Of a stretch of DNA of 64,000 nucleotides, positions 30,842 to 43,400 are shown piece by piece. The DNA is from Zizania palustris (lineage: Eukaryota; Streptophyta; Magnoliopsida; Poales; Poaceae), in contig JAAALK010000082.1 of NCBI GenBank assembly GCA_019279435.1, positions 76,356,989 to 76,420,988 of the forward strand, given 5' to 3'. Position 1 is the stretch's first letter, and each line of letters starts with the position of its first letter. A program made the position numbers and the translations under genes. The notes below the pieces were generated by a model. It was not told the DNA's origin. It saw only the letters and a list, made by a program, of their open reading frames with translations, and made no database searches.

Positions 30842-31146
30842 CGGTGTCTCATAGTGGGTCTATCCAACATATACATCTATGTTATTGAGTTGGTATCTCC
30901 ATACCCATGATCCATGAGATATGATCCTCAATGAATACACATATTGATCTTAATCATATCTATTCCACATGTGACTTAAACCGATCAGGGATCATTTAGA
31001 AATAGTCAGACTATGAGTCCCATGAACAAATCACATGTTCATTGATCCATAAGGATAATCTATTTCAAGGAACAATAAATTTATTTTATAAACATATTAT
31101 GTCATGTACAACATCTCTATGTTGCCTCTAGGGCTTAATGCTAACA
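30842..31146 (-). repeat. Element K 3' LTR fragment (Copia)
   Basis: The LTR start (minus-strand TGTTAGCATTAAG) follows the polypurine tract GTGGGAGAT at 31147-31155. Only about 305 bp remain before the D LTR begins, so the LTR is truncated by that insertion. Confidence 0.65.
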
Positions 31147-31633
31147 ATCTCCCACTTGTACTAGAGTAAACTACTTAGATATCTAATACCCATAGATCTA
31201 GTGTGCGCCTCAAGCTTGGGCTATGGGAGTGGCTTTGCCAATGAATCTATAACATTCAGATCTATTTGCACTTTGCATATATTTACATCTCCCATATCCA
31301 CTATCTCGCCGATCAGATGAAATCATCAAAGTATGTGTTTGCTCTTCTGGTGTGATCTAGACTCTTTTGCCTATGCGATAGCACCACTATTATCAAAATA
31401 TAGGTCTATCGGACTAGAGGCACTAGTCAACACACCAAGCTCAAAAAAATTCTTCATACGAATAGCTTCCTTAATAGCTTTCGAAGCTGCTATGTACTTG
31501 ACTTATATTGTAGAGTCAGCTATTGTCTCTTGCTTAGAACTCTTCTAGCTCACCGCTCCACCATTGAGGCAGACAACAAATGTAGATTGTGATTTGTAAT
31601 CATCCTTATTGGATTAAAAGCTTGCGCTATTTT
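31147..31633 (-). pseudogene. pol: Element K Copia RNase H (end of pol)
   Basis: Minus-strand reading gives a Copia RNase H. It has NKDDYKSQSTFVVCLNGGAV, KSSKQETIADST, a YIAASKAIKEAI block, PIDLYFDNSGAIA, ESRSHQKSKHIL and NVIDSLAKPLP, then GIRYL close to the polypurine tract. It has several nonsense codons and a frameshift near HIL. It starts abruptly at 31633 where the M LTR begins, so the rest of pol is not adjacent. Confidence 0.82.
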
Positions 31634-31813
31634 TGAAGGAATTGTGCCCAAGAAAATTCTAGGTGGATCGGAAGTTCCAATTGGGGATCGAAAGTTCAAA
31701 CCAGCCCAGGCGCTCTCTGTAAGTTAGTTCTGGCAGCATCAGGAATTCTGATATGGATCGAAAGTTCTGACAACTGGAGCTGATCATAAGTTCTGATTTG
31801 GAATCGGAAGTTC
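31634..31813 (+). repeat. Element M 5' LTR, first piece
   Basis: Begins near TGAAGGAATTGTGCCC and is rich in short ATCGGAAGTTC copies. It is interrupted by solo LTR L after AGTTC (31809-31813). The exact 5' end is uncertain because no partner LTR is visible. Confidence 0.55.
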
Positions 31814-33438
31814 TGAGGAGCCATGGTGAAGACCGTGGGCCTTATGGCTCCCAGATGATGAGTGATTGTCAACTGAAAAGAAGATGAAGAAAGTCATCCA
31901 AAAGGAGGCACTTCAAAGGGGTTCTTCGAAGGGAGACACTTTGAAGAGAATTGGACTTGTCGTGGCATTGGTCATGTGACTTAGGTACATGGACAAGAGA
32001 TCGTCAGGCTGAAGTAGCCACGGGGTCATGGTGGTCCAATTTGGGTACACGACGTAAGCATGGAAAGCAAGTTATCATGGCATTGGTCATGTGAATCAGG
32101 TAGACGGATGGGCGATTGCCGGGCTAAAGGAGCTATAGCGATGTGGTGGTCCAACCAGGGTATGTTGCGCAAGGGCGGCAAGCGCTTCGTCAGTTTTGGC
32201 GCAAAACCATCAACCACACATTGGTGATCCAACGATCGCATGCGAAGCCGTGGAAGCCATGAAAGTTTGCATCAGATAAGTATATAGGGGTAGGATTTTA
32301 CCTTTGTGCCCGTTGGGGTGTGTATCGAGTGGATGTAACTCCAGGGGTAGTCTAGTTCTTTCCTTAGTCTCTTGTGGCTATAAGATAAAGGGGTAGGCTA
32401 TGTGTTAGGGCAACACTTTGAAAATCATTTGAATCCATTTTATAAATTTATTTCTCCTGGTGTTCTAGCCGGATAGTTGCTTTGGCCTACTATTTTGCTT
32501 TGCCTACACTGTCGGCTGCATATCGGGCCAGCCATTGTTGCCTGAGTGTGTTGCCTGTTTCTCTGCGCCACCGCTCATGCCTGCACGTAGCACGTGTGGC
32601 TCAGGTTGGCCAGTGCACAAGGGCCGGCCACCACTGCGTGGCTTCTCTGTGCCTGACGCGCACGTGAGTGGCCGTCAGCACGCAGTTCCAAGCCTTTGTG
32701 TGTGGCTTCCTCTGTCGGATGGCCTACCTGTAGCATACATGGGGTGCCTTGTGCTTCCTCCATCCACGCGCTCAGTCATGCTGCTCGAGGGAGCACCAGC
32801 GGCTGCTGTTCACACGTCACCCACCAGCGCCTCACCTGCGCGTTCTGCTTGCGACACTGGAGACCACGTCCATACCACGTCATTGTCGCACTATGACTGA
32901 ATCGCATCTGCTCTACCATACACATGTAGGTAAGTAGGTAAGGTGTTCTTCTCCCTTGCACTTCAAGTGTTTGTCTTAATTCTTGCAAGGCTATATTTCC
33001 TACACACCATGTGTTTGTTTAAATTCTTGTGAGGTTTATTTTCTACACTCTATGTGTTTGTTTGAATGCTTACAAGTGCACTGTCCATCAAATGTTTGAT
33101 GATTTGCTTGCCTAGGTCTTGAATGATTTTCTACGTGCATATCAAGTGTTTGATGTATTGCCTATGTGTGCCTTGTGTGTGTCTTTTCTCAAGGACACTT
33201 ATGGCTTCTGTGAAGGAAATTCTTTTGATCACTTGTTATTCCTTTTCATGTCATGAGTGAATCATTTTTGTGATCGATTCTAGACTCGCTATTTTTTAGA
33301 ATATTTTCTATCGCCTAGTGTGAAAACATTGATCTCCACAAGCGAGTACAAATCGAAGTTCACAGTTGGTTCTCAAGGATTTGTGAATTTTTATTTGCGC
33401 CCATTCACCCCCCTCTTGTTGCTACTCTCGGTTCTACA
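31814..33438 (+). repeat. Element L: solo Sirevirus-like LTR
   Basis: 1625 bp from TGAGGAGCCATGG to CGGTTCTACA, flanked by the target duplication AGTTC (31809-31813 and 33439-33443). It has the 5'-terminal hairpin GGAGCCAT / ATGGCTCC, the TGATGAGTGATTGTCAAC box and the CCCATTCACCCCCCTC box. With one LTR and matching flanks it is a solo LTR left by recombination between the two LTRs of a full element. The GC-rich open frames near 32482-32990 show no coding signal. Confidence 0.85.
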
Positions 33439-33736
33439 AGTTCCAAGATCTAGGGTAGGTTTTTGGTTTTCTAGAGCTGATCAGAAGTTTTGATTTGGAA
33501 TCAGAAGTTCCGATAATCTGAGATGATCGGAAATTCTGATTATTTCTAAATTACAGACCAAGAGTCTGGATCAGAAGTTCTGACCAGAGAGAAATAGATT
33601 GAATCTATTGGGCTTTAATTATGATTGAAGGCCCACACCCGTGGACTATATAAAGGGAGGAAGAGAGAGGTCATGGGTTGTTGTTCTCATTGTTAAAACC
33701 CTAGCCACCACACCTCTTCTTCTCCCTCATCGATAT
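33439..33736 (+). repeat. Element M 5' LTR, second piece, with TATA box
   Basis: M resumes after L, with further GATCAGAAGTTC-type copies and a TATA box TATATAAA at 33647-33654. It is interrupted by element F after GATAT (33732-33736). Confidence 0.6.
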
Positions 33737-34231
33737 TGTTGGGGGAAAATATTCCATCCTCAGGGTTATTGCCATAATAGCACAAAGGCAGATAATGGAT
33801 TCGAAGGTTTCCAGATGTCCATCTTCGAAGATGTCCTGAGTCAAGCTCGAAGTATGAAGATGGGCCTTGGTTCGGAGTATATCTTCGAACTAAGGCTCTT
33901 TGAGATCTTTTTTGCCAGCTAAGATGGAAGATTTATCTTTTATCTTATTAGATTAGTCTTTTACTATTTTAGCCCTATCAAGGGTACCGAATAGTTTCCA
34001 CTATGTCGGTTGTAATAGAAGGGTAAATAGGTCTTTTCCTTAATATTTGGGCCTATAAATACCCCCCATTTCACCTTGTAATAGGGATCGAATACAAGTT
34101 ATTCAATATACACATTCGAACTATTCTAAGTTGTTATCCTTTCGGAGGCTTAGAACAGTTCACTTCGCAAACACTTCGTTTGTCAATTTCTAATCTACAG
34201 AAACCTGTTAGCGTAATCTTTTACGCCAACA
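33737..34231 (+). repeat. Element F 5' LTR
   Basis: TGTTGGGGG...CGCCAACA, 495 bp. TATAAATA is at 34054-34061, the palindrome ATCTTCGAAGAT at 33821-33832, and the primer site at 34234-34251. It is related to but clearly distinct from the B LTR. Confidence 0.94.
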
Positions 34232-34233
34232 GT

Positions 34234-34251
34234 TGGCGCCATCCGTGGGGA
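34234..34251 (+). other. Element F primer binding site
   Basis: TGGCGCCATCCGTGGGGA two bases after the 5' LTR. It has the same core as B with small changes. Confidence 0.76.
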
Positions 34252-34293
34252 ACTTAGTCCAAGAAACTTCGTTCTCTACCAACTTCTTACATC

Positions 34294-35618
34294 ATGCCTC
34301 CTAAGCGGAGCGCACCTCGTAACCCTGTTCGGAGGTCCTCTCGGATCTCCGGAGAGGCACCATCCGACACGGTTGAGGTCGGAGGGCCTTCGACATTCCC
34401 TCCACCTCAAACTCCGGAAGGAGTTTCCATCCCTCGAACATACGGAGTTCCTCCGCCAACTCCTTATATACTTCGACCATCCGGAGTCCCCCTTCCACCT
34501 TCAATCCCACTTCGAACTGATCCTCTCAGTTCTCAAGACCCAGAAGATCCTTCCGGAGGAGATGAAGACAATCTTGGTGATACGGCCGCTCAAATGGCCA
34601 GTCTCCAAGCTGAAGTAGCGAGGTGGCGACAAGAAGCTGCAAATAGGCTTCGTTCTCAAGCCATTCTGGTTATTCCAGAAGTGCCCGAAGATGACGAACC
34701 CATCTATCCCGAAGCCCCGGAGAACGCCTCCTTCGATACTGAATCTCCGCTGCATCCTGAGCTGCAAAAAGTTCGATTCGACCCGAAGTTTAAGACTTCG
34801 AAGCTCTGTAAGTATGCCGGAGATGAAGATCCGGGAGAATTTGTCCGTTCTTATGCCCTAGCAATTGAAGCTAGTGGAGGAGTTCGAGATACCATGGCAA
34901 AGTGCTTCCCCCTAGCTCTTCAAGGAGTGGCATTAAGGTGGTTCTGGTCTTTGAAGCCAGGATCAATTAATTCATGGGGGCAGCTGAAAAAGAAGTTCGT
35001 AAGCAATTTTCAAGGCACCTTCGTGCCTCCAATTTCAACGGTAAGACTTTTCCAGGCGAAGCAGCTCCCTGGAGAGACATTGAGGCAATATTTCAAGCGC
35101 TTCGCTCATACGAAGTCGGAGATCCGAGGGTTGTCTACATCTTCGGTAGTTGATGCAGCTCGGGAAGGTGTCACTCATCAAGGCCTCCTGGATAAGCTTC
35201 ATCGGAAAAGCATATCCTCGGTTTCTCAGCTGATGTCATACTTCGAGGAGTATGCGAGGTCGGAAGAGGGTTGGCTTCGAAGAACTGCAGCTACTCCATC
35301 CATATTGCAAGAAGTAAAAGTAGAAGTAAAAACTTCGGCGTAGCCGCAAGAACCAGTCTTCGAGGTTCAACATGATCGGAGAAGGGGGAAAAAAGCACCC
35401 TCGTTCTGAAGTCTTGAACATTGCACCCCCGCAAAAGTTCACACAGAGAGCTCCACAGCCTTCGGGGAACAAGGCCAGGGAAAACGGCTGGCAAAGGCCA
35501 GATCCTTTTCTGTTGCATTCATGGTGAAAATCAAAGCCATGCAACTGATACTTGCAAGGCTATACTCACTCTAAGAGGAGAATATCTAGAAAGAACTTCG
35601 GGTCAAGGTACTACCGAC
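34294..35618 (+). pseudogene. gag: Element F gag
   Basis: Homologous to B Gag from MPPKRSAPRN onward (FVRSYALAIEASGG, ALRWFWSLKPG, KLHRKSISSVSQ). It is broken by a TAG at 35341-35343 (Gln codon in B), a 1-bp insertion in the A-run near 35390, and a 17-bp deletion near 35475. The zinc-knuckle motif CCIHGENQSHATDTC survives in the shifted frame. At 35619-35621, where B has TGA, F reads CGA, so gag would continue directly into pol. Confidence 0.9.
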
Positions 35619-38600
35619 CGAGTTCCAGCTACAGCGCGCCCGGAGCCGGTCCAGGCTGTGGCGCAGATAGAAAACTTCGAAGCCGCAAGACACCCTCCAG
35701 TGGCCAATGTTATGCCACCTCCGAAGCAAGAGGAAGGGCAAGACCAAGGAAAAAGAGTAGACCTCCCCATCTACGGAGGAGGTACCCTTGGAAGCATGTC
35801 AAAAAGACAACGAAGAGATTACGTCAGAGAAGTGGGCCACATTGGGACTTCGACATCTACAGCTGCTATGCCGGAGTGGTCTCATGTACCGATATCTTTT
35901 TCTGCGGAGGATGCAGCTGGCATTAAATTCCCGCATGCAGACCCACTTGTTATTACTGCTGATATTGCGGGCACTGAAGTTCGAAGAGTGTTGATTGACG
36001 GAGGTAGCTCGGCAGACATTATTTTTGTTCAAGCCTTCGATCAATTGTGCATCTCCAGAAAGCACCTTCTTCCAGCGGCTCGTCCGTTGCAAGGCTTCGC
36101 AGGACCTTCGCTTGATGCACTCGGCCAAATAGGCCTGGAAGTTACCTTCGGAGAAGGTTTGTTGGCCCGAACTGAGGAAGTAATCTTCGATGTTGTAGAT
36201 GCCCCATATGCCTACAACGTCATCTTTGGAAGAGGCATGCTGAACCAGTTCGGAGCTGTGGCGCATAACAATTATTTGTGCATGAAGATGCCCACACAAG
36301 CAGGAGTCCTAACTGTCTTCGGAGATCAAGCTATCGCCCGGAGAGCGGAATATGGTCATGGCCCCCCTCTTGATCCAAGACAAGTAAACAATGTGCAAGA
36401 TAATCAAGAAAATTTTTCAACCCCTTCCGAAGCTTCGAAGAAATCCTTCCCAAGACCAAGTCCTGAAGGAGAGATTGCAGTGAAAGTTATTATCAGAGAT
36501 GGTAAAGAATATACATTTCAATTTGGTAAAGATTTATCTCCAGAAGTTGCAACCTCCTTGGAAAATTTGGTAGAAGAGAATTTAGATGTCTTCGCTTGGT
36601 CTGACGAAGATATCACCGTTGTCAATCGGGATATCATTGAACATTGTTTGCTCATAAACCCGAAGGCCCGACCCGTTCGGCAAGGACTCCGAAAAATGTC
36701 TGCAAAAAGAGTTGTTCTAGCGAAAGACGAAGTTGAGAAATTGTTGAGGGCTGGGATTATGAGAGAAGTGGCTCACACAGAATGGTTAGCCAACCCAGTC
36801 TTCATCAAAAAGAAATCTTCTGGGAAGTGGCGCATGTGCATTGATTTCACATCCTTGAATAAAGCATGCCCTCGTGACCCCTACCCCATGCCCCGATTTG
36901 ATCAATTGGTCGACTCCACCGCAGGTTCGGAGTTATTAAGCTTTCTTGACGTGTATTCTGGTTATCATCAAATATGGTTGAAGCGCGAAGATGAGATAAA
37001 GACAAGCTTCGTAACTCCTTCGGGAGTCTTTTGTTATGTAAGAATGCCTTTTGGCTTAAGAAATGCCGGGCTACTTTTTCGAGGTTAGTTGCTAAGGCTC
37101 TAGGTCATCAATTATGTCGCAATGTGGAGGCCTATATGGATGATATTGTAATAAAGAGTGCTTTAAAGCACCAACATAGCCTAGACTTAGCAGAAACATT
37201 TAATAGCCTTCGAGCATGTGGGATCTGTCTTAACCCCGAAAAGTGTATCTTCGGAGCTAAGGCCGGAAAATTGTTAGGGTATTTAGTTTCAAGCAGGGGG
37301 ATTGAAGCTAGCCCTACGCAAATAACTGCACTACAAAAGATGGCTCCTCCAGAAAATTTAAAGCAAGTGCAAAAGCTGACTGGGCGTCTGGCAGCACTTA
37401 GCAGGTTTTTATCAAGGTCTGCGGAGAGAAGCTTGCCTATATTCAAAGCATTGAAAGGGTCCGAAGATTTTGCATGGACACCGGAGTGTCAAAAAAGCTT
37501 CGAAGATATTAAAGAATATCTCAGTAATCTCGCTACACTCACGGTGCCTACTGCGGACGAAACCCTACTCCTTTACCTTGCAGCTACAGGCTCTGCTGTC
37601 AGTGCAGTCCTTGTCAGAGAAGTGGATTTCAATGGGAAGTTGGTCCAAAATCCTGTCTATTTTGTGTCCGAAGCATTATCAGGAGCGAAAACAAGATACT
37701 TCGAACTTGAAAAGTTCGTTTATGCTCTGATAATGGCTTCGAGGAAATTAAGACATTATTTTTTGGCTCACAATGTAATCGTACCAACTTCGTATCCTTT
37801 GGGAGATATGCTTCGAAGTAAGGATTCCACTGGAAGAATTGGGAAGTGGGCAGTTGAGCTAGCACCCTTCGGCATATCTTTTCTGGCAAGGACAGCAATG
37901 AAATCGCAAGTCTTAGCAGATTTTGTAGCAGAATGGACTCCACCTGCAACTTTGGTTCCGGAGAAGTCAAGTGACGGAGTTTGGACTGTTTATTCCTATA
38001 GGGCTTTCCAAGCATCCGGAGCAGGCATTGGAGCAGTATTAATTTCGCCTTCAGGGCAAAGAGCAATGTACTCCGCAAGACTCAACTTTAAGTCTACCTA
38101 TAATATAGCGGAGTATGAAGGGATTTTACTGGGACTCCGAAAAGCACGTGCTCTAGGGGCTACAAGAGTTGTTATAAAGACAGATTCTCAGATAGTAGCA
38201 GGGCACGTAGATAAAAGTTTTTAGGTTCGGCATCCACAGCTTGCAAAGTACTTAGAAGAAATCCGTAAGATCGAAGCACACTTCAAAGGTATTTCCATTC
38301 GGAGTATACCAAGAGCAGAAAATGTGCAAGCAGACATCTTAGCAAAAGTTGCAGCCGGAGCTGTGGATGTACCAGTAGAAGCTTTCTATGAGGAGCTCAG
38401 TACACCTTCGGTGCCACAAATTCCCTCTGCAGAGATTGTTTGCATTCCTAGTGCAGATTGGAAAAATTCAATCATGGAACTCTTACAGGGAGGAACAAAT
38501 TTGCCTGAAGAGCCACAGCTTTAAAGATTGAAGCTTAGGGCTAGAAATTATCAAATAATCAACGGTATTTTATATAAGGCCGGAGTATGTTCCCCTCTAC

Positions 38601-39670
38601 TCCGATGTATTTCTCAAGCCGAAGGTCAAGAAATTCTTCGAGAAATTCATGAAGGCCTTTGCGGTAGCCATTTAGCCCCTCGAGCTTTGGCAGGAAAAAC
38701 ACTTCGCCAGGGGCTTTATTGGCCTACAATAACAGCTGATGCGGAGAGCTTAGTCCGCACTTGTCAAGGATGTCAGTGGATGGGTCGACGAAGTCATCGC
38801 CCACCAACATCTCTTCAAGTCATTGCTCCGTTATGGCCTATGGCCAGATGGGGTATGGATTTAATTGGTCCCTTTCCAGTAGCCAAGGGAAATCTGAAGT
38901 TCGCAGTGGTAGCTATTGAATATTTTTCTAAGTGGGTAGAAGCAGAACCCTTAACAGCTATCACTTCGAACAATGTACAGAAATTCTTTTGGAAGAATAT
39001 CATTTGCCGGTTCAGAGTGCCTAGACAACTCACAGTTGATAATGGAACGCAGTTCAATGCAGAACCTTTCAGGAAGTTTTGCGAAGATCTAGGCATTCAG
39101 TTATGTTTTGCTGCAGTGAGGCATCCTCAGTCTAATGGAGCTGTAGAAAGAGCCAATGGAAATATTTTGTCAGGGCTAAATCGAAGGATAGTAGGATTAG
39201 CAAAAGGACTGTGGACCGAAGAGCTTCCGAAGATTTTGTGGTCCATTCGGACTACGCAAACAAGGTCCACAGGTTTTACTCCATTCAGACTACTATTCGG
39301 AGATGAAGCTATGACTCCAACGGAGCTCAAAGGAGGATCACTTCGCAGCACCGAACCGGAGATTGAAGAAGAAAGATAAGCTTCGCTAGATTTATCAGAA
39401 GAAACAAGACTTCGAGTTGTGGCAAATTTATCAAAGTATCATCAGCAGACGAAGGCTTGGTTTGACCCGAAGGTTAAGCTCAATGAACTAAGACCGGGTC
39501 ATCTTGTTCTACGAAGCATTATAGTGCCAGGGAAGTTAGGAAATAAATGGGAAGGTCCATACCTAATTGTTCGTTCAGGACGCCCTGTCTCTTTTAAATT
39601 AGCTAATTTAGAAGGTGAAGAGTTAGCACATACTTGGCATGCGGAGCACCTAAAGCGATACTTCGCATAA
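35619..39670 (+). pseudogene. pol: Element F pol
   Basis: Collinear with B Pol: protease VLIDGGSSAD, reverse transcriptase WRMCIDFTSLNKACPRDPYP and YMDD, RNase H, integrase GMDLIGP, LTVDNGTQF and GAVERAN. It is disabled by a 1-bp deletion near 37070 after MPFGLRNAG, a TAG at 38222-38224, and TAA at 38522-38524 and 39377-39379. The plant-type RNase H has lost its first catalytic Asp (YSDG in B, YSYR here, codon 37997-37999). Several stops correspond to C-to-T changes at Gln codons. The stop matches B at 39670. Confidence 0.93.
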
Positions 39671-40498
39671 GGGCTTCTTGTAAATCACTTGTAATCATCT
39701 TCTGAATTAATAAAGCATATGGTCCAGATAGTGCCTTCCCCTCATAAACCTCCAGCTTCCGAGTGGATGCACTAGAACCGCGGGGTTGACCGAGAGGGAA
39801 GTGTCATGAAGCTGAATCATATTTTCGGACTTCGAATCATTGGTTCGAAGCTTCCGACGTGGGGGCTGACATAATCCGGAGTCCAAGCCACCGGCTTGTA
39901 GGCATCCATAAAAGAGCCCAAAACCACATCATGCGGAGTCCAAGCCATTGGCTGGTAGACTTCCGTAAAAAGAGCCGAAGGTGGCCAAAATATGTGGAGT
40001 CCAAGCCATTGGCTGGTAGACTTCCGTTAAAAGAGCCGAAGGTGGCCAAAATATGCGGAGTCCAAGCCATTGGCTGGTAGACATCTGTAAAAAGAGTCCA
40101 AAGAGACCATTGCAAACTCCGAACCATTGGTTCGACAGAGTTCGCAAAAAAGAGCCGAAGGTGGCCAAAGCAAAACAGAGTTTGAGCCATGAGCTTCGAA
40201 TGTCTGTTAACATAGTCCAAAGTGACAAATTATCTAAGACACTAAGGTGTCCTGAAAGTTATCTCAAGTGATTTATTTCAAAAAATAAGGGTACTAAGTT
40301 GCCATTCTTCAGACTACAAATAGTCGAAGACATTTTATAAGATTTTAGAAGATCTTTAAATTGCAGAGGGGCTCCAAACCCCAAAAAATTGTACTCCGAA
40401 GTTTTTCTTTGCGCATAACCATCTTTGAATACAGTTCGAAGTTGCTTATCCCCAAAGAGGGGCTAGTAAATATGGAGACAATTTTAAATCGGTATTCA
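39671..40498. repeat. Element F pol-antisense interval with 61-bp tandem repeat
   Basis: Non-coding interval homologous to 10350-11273 in B. Three 61-bp units start at 39934, 39995 and 40056, against four in B, with degenerate flanks. Confidence 0.82.
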
Positions 40499-43400
40499 TT
40501 ATACCAAGAAGGAATCGAAGACCTCTTCGATCTCTAGAGCTAGGATTGGAACGACTAGTTCTAGCGCTGGGAGTTCTAACAACTTTGCGTTTAACTCTCT
40601 TGCCTCCCTTCGAAGCTCTAAAGTCCTTCTGTTCTTGTTGAAGCTCGGCCCAAGTTCGAAGCCGTTCGGGGCTCCTTTCCCAGCTTCAAAGTTCTTCAGG
40701 TTTTTTACTTCGAACTTCATCTTCGTCTTCAGACCATATAACGTCTTCAGAAGACGAAGTGTTCAAGTTAACCTCTTTTTCTTCCTCTTTAATATAAGAT
40801 AGTATATCTTTGCTTACTTCAGGCGCAATTACACCGGAGCTATCTCGAGGAACTAAAAATCGGGGACGCTTATAAGCCTTTAGAAGATCGAAGGTGATCC
40901 ATAATGAGCGAAGTTCATCGTTAATGTCTAACACTTTGATATCTTCCGTATGAGGCAAAGCCTAAAAATATGATAAACAAATTTTCATTGATAAATGTTC
41001 ATAAACATAAAGCTTTACATAGCCAAAAATCCTAAGGTATTTCTAAACCTGCGGGTTCGGAGGAGGCTGACTGCTTGAAACTTGGGTCCGAGCTTGTTTC
41101 TGGCGTTGTCCTTCGTTGATCCAGGCCTTGATCGCAGAGCGACCTTCGGCTCTCCATGAAGTCTGGAAGGCTCGCCAGGCAGCGGCCACACCTTCGGAAG
41201 GAGTTAGAAGCCGCTCGTCGTCGAAGGTAATTGGGCCCTCTCCTGCGCTCGGAGTTATCGATCGGCCCAGATCTTCGTAGTAGCGAAGTAGGCCAACAGC
41301 AGCCACTTGTCCAGAGAGTTCTCCGTATCGAATGCCTGCTGTCTTCATTTGCTTCGCCACTCCTTGAATCCTTTTCAACCGGCGCAGAAGAGAAATGTTA
41401 TCATCAGAACGAAGTGTCCCAGTAGTACCGAAGTACTCCAGAACACCTAGCAGTTGATTCATAACTTCCGCAGCCACCTTCTCGGACTTCAGCTTATCTT
41501 CGATCAGTACGTCCTTCATCGAAGTTACCTCTCCCAGAACCCCAGAAAGTCTAGCAGTTTCAGTAGTCAAGATATTCTTTTGGTTCAAAAGCTGGCTAGC
41601 TTCCTCTTGGAGTCTGACAAGCTCGGTCCCCGCAGTAGCGTGCTCCGCCCGCATTCTTTCAATTTCAGCTCGAAGCACAATTCTTTCTGCTTCGAGCTCT
41701 TGTCTGGCCCTGCGCTCCATTGACACTATATTGTCCATCTGAACCACTCGGCTTTCGGAGATGGTAAGATTCCGTTGAAGGATGTTATTTTCCTCTCGAA
41801 GACGAGCGATTTCTTGATCATTCGATATATTCGCAGCTCGGGCCAAGACTGTTTGCTGCGAAAAGAAAAACCAAGGTAAAAATTTATTTGTAGACGAATT
41901 CTATGTTATTTTGCAGATGCTTCGTACCTGGTAAGCTGCACGTTCCATAGCAGCGTTAAGCTCCGACCTGTCCGCTTTGCTCAGAATGGCCACTAAGTTG
42001 GTCTCCCCTATGTCGCGACTAGCTCGATCCAAAGGCTCGAGCAAAGTCCGAAGACCAGTTGTTCGCTCTAAGAAGGGAGCTAGAAGGGGGAGCATGCTTA
42101 TCGCTTGTTGGTCATCCTCGTCCAGCGAAGGGCCGGAGTGTTGGCTTGTAGTCTTCGGAGCCCCTAGAGACTGGCCCCCCTCGGTAATTGACTCTCGTCT
42201 ATTGAGTCAGACGGAGTTGATCCGGAACTCGCAGCAGAGAGGGGTTCTATATTCCTTTTGCCTCTTCCAGGCCCCATTTGAGTGGCTCTTGGGATTGGCT
42301 CCGAAGTCGTCGAAGGTCCAGGGATTATTTCTTCCGACCGGACTTCTTCCACAGGAGTGGACTCTATAAAAAAACAAAGGTGTTATACTTCGTATAAATA
42401 CGCAAAATAAACATAAAAGAATTATTTGAAGTCTACCTTCGACATTCTGGCGAGGGGTAATCATTGGACTGTTCGGCGGATCGAAGGCGAGATCTTCGTC
42501 TGAATCAGCCGTTAAATCTTCGACTGCAGGAGCATTTTCCTAAGCAGTCCTTGTTGCCTCTTCAGGAATCGAAGCCATAGTAACTTCGACTCCACCTTCA
42601 TCCGTAGGAACTTCGCCCTGAGGTAAATCCTCTTGAACTGCCGAAGTCCTTGGTTGCTCAAGGTTATCTCGAGACTCTGGCACGTTCGCAGGTACTTCGG
42701 CTTGCGCAGTCCTTTGAGATGCATCTTCGTCTATCAGACGCACAAGCAACCTCCCTTCGTCCTCTTGGGAGTCAGAGACTGAAGCCCTTGGGCTCGAAGG
42801 TGCTGGATTCTTTGGTTTCCAAGCCACCTTCTTGACCAGAGTCTTGGCAGAGCTCGAAGTCCCAGCTTCGGCTTTCCTCTTTTTGGGTCCTTTCTCCGAA
42901 GGCACCCAATCCATCAAAGGGGGCGGAGTGATTTCCAGCATTCCCCACACTCTGTTAAATCTTTCCCAACTCCCGACCAACTTGATTCTCCATTCCTTTT
43001 CAGTCGGAGTTGGAGCGCCCAAAATCTTCTCCGAAGCCCGCACGATTTGCTCCGAAGTAACAGGGGCTGAAGAAGCTAAAAAATGAATTAAGTTAGTTAC
43101 TTCTTCGAATGAATATGCATAATATATGTTTTCAAAGTTACCTGCAGGGCTCGAAGTCGAAGTGATTTTTCGGAGACCGCCTTCCAAATCCTCTTCGAAG
43201 ATGATAGGCCAGTTGGCCATCAGCGGAGGGATTTGTAATCTGAGGAATTCTTCGGCTAAGTCTCGCATGCTCAACCTTCGACTGATCTTCTGAAGTAAGC
43301 TAAGGCGAGCTTCGAGCTGACCTTGGTCTGGATGTACTAGGGCTTCCTTCCGGAATTGAATGTCTTTCAGAGGTCCGGCCAAAGGATTGCTCGCCCCAAC

